A stretch of DNA of 64,000 nt from Opitutus sp. (GTDB lineage Bacteria > Verrucomicrobiota > Verrucomicrobiia > Opitutales > Opitutaceae). The position numbers and the translations under genes are program-made. The notes under the pieces were generated by a model that was given only the letters and a program-made list of their open reading frames with translations, searched no databases and was not told where the DNA came from. Below, piece after piece: positions 58,453-64,000 of the stretch (positions are counted from its first letter, which is position 1; every line of letters starts with the position of its first letter). Location: assembly GCA_009695305.1 (NCBI GenBank), contig SIBG01000009.1:1-64000 (forward strand), written 5' to 3'.

Positions 58453-59538
58453 TCACTTCGCCGTCGTCTGATAGGTTCGGGAATGCCCGTTGGCCGGAAT
58501 CGAGATCGTGTAGCTCTTCCCGTCAGGTGCGACCGACATCTTGATGAGATTGGCCGGGCATTTTAACGCCTCGGCGCCCCGCAGATCGTCGACGTTGGCG
58601 ATGAACTCCGCCGGGGCGTTCGCCTCGGCCGGCGCCAGGTAGCTCTTGTGCACCTGATAAAGTGCTTTCACGGACGCGGTCCCCCTGATCGCCGCAAACG
58701 CTCCCGCCTGTCCGCCTTTGCGCGGACCGTTGTTCATCACGACCACGGTCGGCGCGAGACTCTTCACGAAGAGTGGATTGTTGCTGTTCTCCTGGCCGTG
58801 GTGATTCGTCTGATAGACGTCCACCCCCCCCGCCACGTTATGGGGAGTGACCACCTTTTCCTCGATATTCCAGGTCAGGTCGCCGCCGTCAAAAAACCGA
58901 AAGGCCCCCAACGCCAGCACGAAGCCCGCGCTGTTCGCATTGTCGCTCGGGTCCGGCTCCTTCAGCGTGCCGGTGCCGGTCAGCGGATTCGTCACCTTCA
59001 TCTGCTCCGCCGTCGGCGCGATGATTTTCTGATCCGCATAAATGCAGCGCAGCTCGAGCGTCGGCGCACCGGCGACCGGCTTCAGCGGCACCACGATCCC
59101 GGGCGTCAATGTCTCGCGCTTCGCCGGAATATCCCGCCAGCCCTTGATCTGCGTCTGGAACGAAGACTGCGCGCGCCCATCCGGATCCCCCGCCGGAATC
59201 GTCCGCTGATAAATTGTGCCGACCGGGATTTGCTGCGCAACTTCTGCCCCGCCGCCGAAATGATCACCGTGGAAATGCGTCAGCAGCACGTAATCGATCT
59301 TCGCCAGCCCAGCGGCTTTCGCCACGGCCACAATGCGACTTGGGTCGCGGCCACCGGGATTGCCGGTGTCGATCAACACCGATTCATCGTTTGGCGTCAC
59401 GATGAGCGTCGAACCACCGCCCTCGGAATCGATCCAGTAAACATCGAGGGTCTTGACTGGGCTGGCGATCGTGGAGCAGGAGGTCGTAAGGCCAAGGCTG
59501 ACGACGAAAATAAGGGTTATGCTCAGGAGTTTTTTCAT
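58453..59538 (-). CDS. Secreted metallo-beta-lactamase-fold hydrolase (ComEC C-terminal-like)
   Basis: Lipoprotein-like N-terminus 'LGLTTSC'; 'VLLTHFHGDHFGGGAEVA'; 'FFDGGDLTWNIE'. Confidence 0.9.
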   Translation of the reverse strand: MKKLLSITLIFVVSLGLTTSCSTIASPVKTLDVYWIDSEGGGSTLIVTPNDESVLIDTGNPGGRDPSRIVAVAKAAGLAKIDYVLLTHFHGDHFGGGAEVAQQIPVGTIYQRTIPAGDPDGRAQSSFQTQIKGWRDIPAKRETLTPGIVVPLKPVAGAPTLELRCIYADQKIIAPTAEQMKVTNPLTGTGTLKEPDPSDNANSAGFVLALGAFRFFDGGDLTWNIEEKVVTPHNVAGGVDVYQTNHHGQENSNNPLFVKSLAPTVVVMNNGPRKGGQAGAFAAIRGTASVKALYQVHKSYLAPAEANAPAEFIANVDDLRGAEALKCPANLIKMSVAPDGKSYTISIPANGHSRTYQTTAK

Positions 59539-59559
59539 CGGGTGAAAGAGGATCGGAAG

Positions 59560-59639
59560 GTAGGGCGGGGTCTTTGACCCACCCACGAATTGCCAGCAGT
59601 CGCGGTTCGTCGGAAGGCAGGTCGGAGACCCTGCCCTAC
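59560..59639. repeat. REPIN-like pair of inverted REP palindromes
   Basis: GTAGGGCGGGGTCTTTGACCCACC ... GGCAGGTCGGAGACCCTGCCCTAC. GTAG at both outer ends in opposite orientation. Confidence 0.8.
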
Positions 59640-61021
59640 TTCGCATAGAACGCGTTGACCTTGTCCGCGACGTCACGGAAGCCGATGTCTTCACTGTAAA
59701 TCGCCTTGAATTCCAAGATCGCCAGGTCGGCCTGGCCCATCAGTTCGAGGCAGGTGCCGAGTTCGTAAACGATATCCTTTTTCGTGTCGTCCATCTGGCC
59801 GAGATCGGCCTTCGCGGTGGTCAGCTGCGCGACGGCGAGGTCGAAGAGTTTCTTCGCCTTGAAGCAGCGGGCGAGGCCGACCAGTGCGGCGAGCCGCACC
59901 TGCGGGCCCTTCTGTGCTTGTTGAAATTGCGCGATCGCCACGTCGACCTGGCCCGACTCCAGCAGTTGCAGGGCAAACGCATGCCGCGCGGCAAAATCAT
60001 TGGGGTAGCGGTCGATGTAGCGCTTGGACTCGGAGAGCTTGAAACTCGCGAGTTCCGCGCGCACGCCGGGGAGGCGCGCTTGCGCCGCGGCATCGCCCGC
60101 AGTGGCCGCCGTCTCGGTGGCGTGCACGCGCTGTTCGATCACCGCGGCCGCCAGCTCCGATTCCTGTTTCTCCAGCGCGGCGTCGACCTGGCCGGCCGGC
60201 TGCTGGCGCGCCTTGCGCACCCAGACCAGCGCCTGAGTGAGATCGCCGAGTTGCCGGTAAGTCTGCGCGACCGCGCGGTAGTGATTGAGATTGGCCGGCT
60301 CTTTCGCGGCGCGCGCGAGCGCCTCCTCGAGGAGTCGCAGCGTCATGGCATCCCCCGTGACAATTTTTTTCTCCTGTTCGAGCGAGACGGCCTGCTCCTC
60401 ATCGCGGAGCTTTTCACGGTAATTACTCTTCGCGTCCCACTTGTTCTGCGTGACCGTTTGCGCCACCGAGGCCCGGCGCATGAGGTTTTGCGCGTCGGCA
60501 TCGTTTAGCTTGGTGCGGAGAATCTCGTCGACGACCTTCAACGCTTCGGCCGGCTTGGCGGCGGCGAGCCAGGCTTCGCCGAGGGCGAGCAGATTGGGGC
60601 GGTTGTCCGGTTCGATTTCCCGGATGGCATCGAGCGCAAAAGCCACCGTCTCGGGAAACCCGAGCCCGCCCGCCGCCTCGGCGAGCATCTTGAGCGCCGG
60701 CACGCTCGTCGGATCTTTGCCGAGCAGCGTTTCCGCGGTCTCCATCATTTTCGCCGGCTCCTTGTTGCCGCCACCGAACATGAAAGGCGCGGCCGAAAAT
60801 CCGCTCATCGTCTTCGCCATAAAACCGCCCTTGCCCTTGGCGGCGCGGAGTTGGGCGACGCGCTGGAGCTTGCGCACCGGCAGACAGCCCGGCACGGCCT
60901 TGAGCACTTGCGCCGTGACCTCGGCGACATAGTCAAAATTGCCGCGATCGAGCGCGACGCGGGCATTTTCGAGCTGCTTTTGGTGACGAGGGTCGAGCGA
61001 AGTGACGGGAACGTCTGGCAT
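59636..61021 (-). CDS. TPR-repeat protein
   Basis: 'MPDVPVTSLDPRHQKQLENARVALDRGNFDYVAEVTAQVLKAVPGCLPVRKLQR' followed by TPR-like units. Confidence 0.85.
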   Translation of the reverse strand: MPDVPVTSLDPRHQKQLENARVALDRGNFDYVAEVTAQVLKAVPGCLPVRKLQRVAQLRAAKGKGGFMAKTMSGFSAAPFMFGGGNKEPAKMMETAETLLGKDPTSVPALKMLAEAAGGLGFPETVAFALDAIREIEPDNRPNLLALGEAWLAAAKPAEALKVVDEILRTKLNDADAQNLMRRASVAQTVTQNKWDAKSNYREKLRDEEQAVSLEQEKKIVTGDAMTLRLLEEALARAAKEPANLNHYRAVAQTYRQLGDLTQALVWVRKARQQPAGQVDAALEKQESELAAAVIEQRVHATETAATAGDAAAQARLPGVRAELASFKLSESKRYIDRYPNDFAARHAFALQLLESGQVDVAIAQFQQAQKGPQVRLAALVGLARCFKAKKLFDLAVAQLTTAKADLGQMDDTKKDIVYELGTCLELMGQADLAILEFKAIYSEDIGFRDVADKVNAFYAK

Positions 61022-61074
61022 AGGGGAAGTGGAGCGAAATCGCCGCATCCGGTGCGGTCAACGCCAGAGTCGCT

Positions 61075-62397
61075 CTAGACCACCTCCAACTCCGCCCTCA
61101 CCGCCGCCTCCAGCCGTGCCAGACCGGAGCGAATGGCCCCATCGGTCGGCCCCTCCACCAGCAGACGCAGCTTCGGCTCAGTGCCAGAATAGCGCACGAG
61201 CACGCGGCCCCGCGCCCCGAGTTCCTTTTCCAGCGCGCGAATCGCCGCCCTGACCGCTGGAAGACTCTCCAGCGATTTTTTCGCACGCACCGTCAGTGCC
61301 GACGTAATCTGCGGAAATTTTTTTAACGCGCGGCGCAACTCCGACAGTGGCCGGCCCGTGGCCCGCATCACTTCCATGACCTTCAACGCCGCAACCAAGC
61401 CATCCCCCGTCGGCGAAATCTCTGAACAGATGATATGCCCGCTCGACTCCCCGCCGAGTGTGGCACCCTCGGCGAGCATCCGCTCGATCACATAGCGGTC
61501 GCCGACGGCCGTGCGCAGCACCCGCCCGCCCGCCGCGGCGATCGCGGCGTCAACCCCGAGATTACTCTGGATGGTGACGACGAGCGTTTGCTTCGCGAGC
61601 CGTCCGTGCGCCAGCGCGTGCGCCGCCAGCAGCGTGAGAATCTCATCCCCGTCGAGCACGCCGCCGTGCTCGTCGCACAGCACACAGCGATCGCCGTCGC
61701 CGTCGTGTGCGACCCCTAGCCGCGCGCCGGTCGCGAGCACGCGCGCCGCCAGTTGCTCAGCGTGTTCGCTGCCGACCCCGGCGTTGATATTGCGTCCGTC
61801 GGGGGCGTTGCCCAGACCGATGACCTCGGCGCCAAGCGCCCGCAGCACCACCGGGCTCGTCGCGCACGTCGCCCCATTCGCGGTGTCGAGCACGACGCGC
61901 CAGCCCGCGAGGGCCCCGGCCGGCAGCAGCGCTTGCATCGCCGCGACATAGCCAGTGCACGCGTCGAGCGCCGGAAGCGGTGATTCCTCGCCCGTCACGC
62001 CGTCCGGCAGCCGCTGCTCGATCTGGAGTTCCTCGGCGTCCGTCAGCTTCACTCCGCCGGGGCCAAAAAATTTGATCCCATTGTCCGCGGCCGGATTGTG
62101 CGAGGCGGTGATGACGACGCCGAGCACCGCGCCGGTCGTGCGGACCGCCCGCGAGACCGCGGGCGTCGGCACCACGCCCAGCGATACCGGCTCCGTTCCG
62201 CCCACCCGCAGTCCGCGCGCAACCGCCGCCTCCAGTGTCGCCCCCGAGTAACGCGGATCGCGCCCAACCAGCACGCGTCCTTTTTTCGGCAGCCATGACG
62301 CCGCGGCGAAACCGAGCCGCGCGGCAAAGGCTTCATTGATCACCGGCCCGCCATACAGCCCGCGCACACCATCGGTGCCAAAATATTTTCGACTCAT
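61075..62397 (-). CDS. glmM: Phosphoglucosamine mutase
   Basis: 'MSRKYFGTDGVRGLYGG', 'VITASHNPAADNGIKFFGPGG', 'GVAHDGDGDRCVLCDEHG', 'VLVRYSGTEPKLRLLVEG'. Confidence 0.95.
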   Translation of the reverse strand: MSRKYFGTDGVRGLYGGPVINEAFAARLGFAAASWLPKKGRVLVGRDPRYSGATLEAAVARGLRVGGTEPVSLGVVPTPAVSRAVRTTGAVLGVVITASHNPAADNGIKFFGPGGVKLTDAEELQIEQRLPDGVTGEESPLPALDACTGYVAAMQALLPAGALAGWRVVLDTANGATCATSPVVLRALGAEVIGLGNAPDGRNINAGVGSEHAEQLAARVLATGARLGVAHDGDGDRCVLCDEHGGVLDGDEILTLLAAHALAHGRLAKQTLVVTIQSNLGVDAAIAAAGGRVLRTAVGDRYVIERMLAEGATLGGESSGHIICSEISPTGDGLVAALKVMEVMRATGRPLSELRRALKKFPQITSALTVRAKKSLESLPAVRAAIRALEKELGARGRVLVRYSGTEPKLRLLVEGPTDGAIRSGLARLEAAVRAELEVV

Positions 62398-62499
62398 ACG
62401 CGACAAAATTCCCAACGGATTGCCCTCGCCAGCCCGCCGCAGCCGGCCGGGGCGAGCCTGCCGGATTGCTTCGGCGCTCTACTCCTCATCGGGCCAGGC

Positions 62500-63546
62500 T
62501 CAGGTGGCATAAAATTCCCGCGTTGCCGCGATTTTTTTCTGCACCGCGCCGCCCAGCAGGAATTCGCGTGCCGGGGCCAGGCCGTCGCGCACCGTCGGCA
62601 CTTTCCCGACGATCCACATCGCGGTGGCCGCGTTGAGCACAATCGTGTCCGCAAGTCCCGCCGCGCCGCGACCGGCCAGCAGCGCCTCGACGATCGCGAG
62701 GTTGGCCGGGAGATCTCCGCCCAGGAGGTGCTCGAAGGGCGCGGTCCGCAGCCCGAAATTCTCCGCGCGCCACTCGGCATCGAGGTCGCGCCACCGGCCG
62801 AAGCCGCGCACCCGGTTGGCGGTCGCCGTCGTCAATTCATCGATGCCGCGGCCCGGCGCGATCACCCCGTGAGCCACGAGTCCCGCCTGTGCGCCGAGGG
62901 TCTCGAGCGCGGCGGCGAATTTTGCCACCCACGGTTCCGCGAACACGCCGAGCAGGAGGTGCGCCGGACGTCCGGGGTTGATCAGCGGGCCGAGGAGGTT
63001 GAAGACCGTGCGCTGGCCGCGCGCCGCGAGCGCCCGGCGGACGGGCGCGATGTGCTGGAACGCCGGATGGTAGCCGGGCGCGAAGAAAAACGCGAAGCCG
63101 AGTTCGTCGAGCGCCCGGCGGATTTTTTCCGGTGGCGCGTCGAGCTTGACCCCCAGTGCCGCGAGCAGATCCGCGCTGCCACATTTCGACGTGATACCAC
63201 GATTACCGTGTTTCATCACGGTCACACCCGCGCTCGCGAGCACGAGCACGACGAGGCTGGAAATATTGAAACCGCCGGCGTGATCGCCGCCGGTGCCGAC
63301 GATATCGATCGCGCGAGGTGCCCAAGCCTCGACGCCGGGATTGACGGCGCGGGCCCGAAACGCGGCCGCAAACGCCGCGACCTCCGCGACCGATTCGCCC
63401 TTCGCCGCCAGGGCGGTCAAGAAATCCGCCTTCGACTCGTCCGCGACGTCGATCGCCGTCAGCGCGGCCGCCGCCCCCTCGACCTCCGTCGGCACGAGAT
63501 CGCGGCCGGCGGCGAGTTGAGCAGTGAGGGCGGTGAGCGGGGACAT
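62500..63546 (-). CDS. trpD: Anthranilate phosphoribosyltransferase
   Basis: 'DIVGTGGDHAGGFNISS', 'VMKHGNRGITSKCGSADLLAALG', 'TVFNLLGPLINPGRP'. Confidence 0.95.
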   Translation of the reverse strand: MSPLTALTAQLAAGRDLVPTEVEGAAAALTAIDVADESKADFLTALAAKGESVAEVAAFAAAFRARAVNPGVEAWAPRAIDIVGTGGDHAGGFNISSLVVLVLASAGVTVMKHGNRGITSKCGSADLLAALGVKLDAPPEKIRRALDELGFAFFFAPGYHPAFQHIAPVRRALAARGQRTVFNLLGPLINPGRPAHLLLGVFAEPWVAKFAAALETLGAQAGLVAHGVIAPGRGIDELTTATANRVRGFGRWRDLDAEWRAENFGLRTAPFEHLLGGDLPANLAIVEALLAGRGAAGLADTIVLNAATAMWIVGKVPTVRDGLAPAREFLLGGAVQKKIAATREFYAT

Positions 63547-63625
63547 GAGCGGATCGAGTGAGGCGGCTCGGCCACGCGCCGCAAATAAAATTGCGCCACT
63601 CCGCGAAAGCTGAAACCAACCCCGC

Positions 63626-64000
63626 GTGCGAAAAACTCTTCTGTTCCTCGCCGCGTGGCTCGGATTTTCCGCGGGCGCGCTGGCCCAGCCCAAGGCCCGG
63701 GTCCCGGAAATCATCGTCCCCGCCGCCGCGCCGGTCGCCGAACTCAGCATCTCCGACGCCATTATCCTGGGCGTGGTCGAGGGCGTGACCGAATTTTTGC
63801 CCATCTCGTCGACCGGCCATCTCATCATTGTGACCCGCGTGCTCCGGCTGGAGTCGGACCGACCGCTGGTCGGGCGCGATGGCCGGCCGTTGTGGTTTCG
63901 CCCGCCCTCGGCGAAGCATCCCGCCGGCCAGCCGCTGACCCTCAAGCTCGCCGCCGACACGTTTAACGTCGTCATTCAATTCGGCGCGATCGCCGCCGTG
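63626..64000 (+). CDS. uppP: Undecaprenyl-diphosphate phosphatase, 5' part (truncated by the window edge)
   Basis: '[27 protein letters not shown]', then '[13 protein letters not shown]' after an unusual insertion. GTG start. Confidence 0.9.
   Translation, partial: MRKTLLFLAAWLGFSAGALAQPKARVPEIIVPAAAPVAELSISDAIILGVVEGVTEFLPISSTGHLIIVTRVLRLESDRPLVGRDGRPLWFRPPSAKHPAGQPLTLKLAADTFNVVIQFGAIAAV

Noticed and set aside
1-64000. tRNA, rRNA, riboswitch, prophage, integrase or defence-island signatures
   Set aside because: None was recognised by reading. A covariance-model scan (tRNAscan/Infernal) would be needed to exclude small RNAs properly.

Overview
This window is a GC-rich bacterial chromosome segment. 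Its gene content and protein style fit Verrucomicrobia, probably the Opitutaceae, but that is an inference because no marker gene was checked. Coding density is high. I saw no rRNA, tRNA, CRISPR array, prophage or complete transposase. Recognisable genes include ndk, glgA, rnr, an IorA/IorB-type molybdenum hydroxylase with a cytochrome c, a family B DNA polymerase, clpS, proS, argA, ridA, a purine-salvage block, mntH/mntR, glmM, trpD and the 5' part of uppP. The main observations are: (1) a nine-gene minus-strand cluster (36376-52171). It encodes a TPR-gluzincin protein, two DUF4159-like proteins, MoxR, DUF58, a BatA-like VWA protein, a DUF4175-like coiled-coil protein, a degenerate VWA/GATase-like protein and a caspase-like protein. 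The last appears to lack the catalytic Cys and carries two EF-hand-like loops. Four junctions are 4-bp overlaps. (2) A B12-binding radical SAM gene split by a ~130-bp two-hairpin repeat that also occurs, identical over 131 bp, at 6046-6176. The gene has also lost the first Cys of CxxxCxxC. (3) GTAG-headed REP-like palindromes whose GTAG repeatedly supplies the TAG stop codon of the adjacent gene. (4) Four single-base frame losses at homopolymers (three in one membrane-protein gene, one in a response regulator), from either decay or sequencing undercalls.
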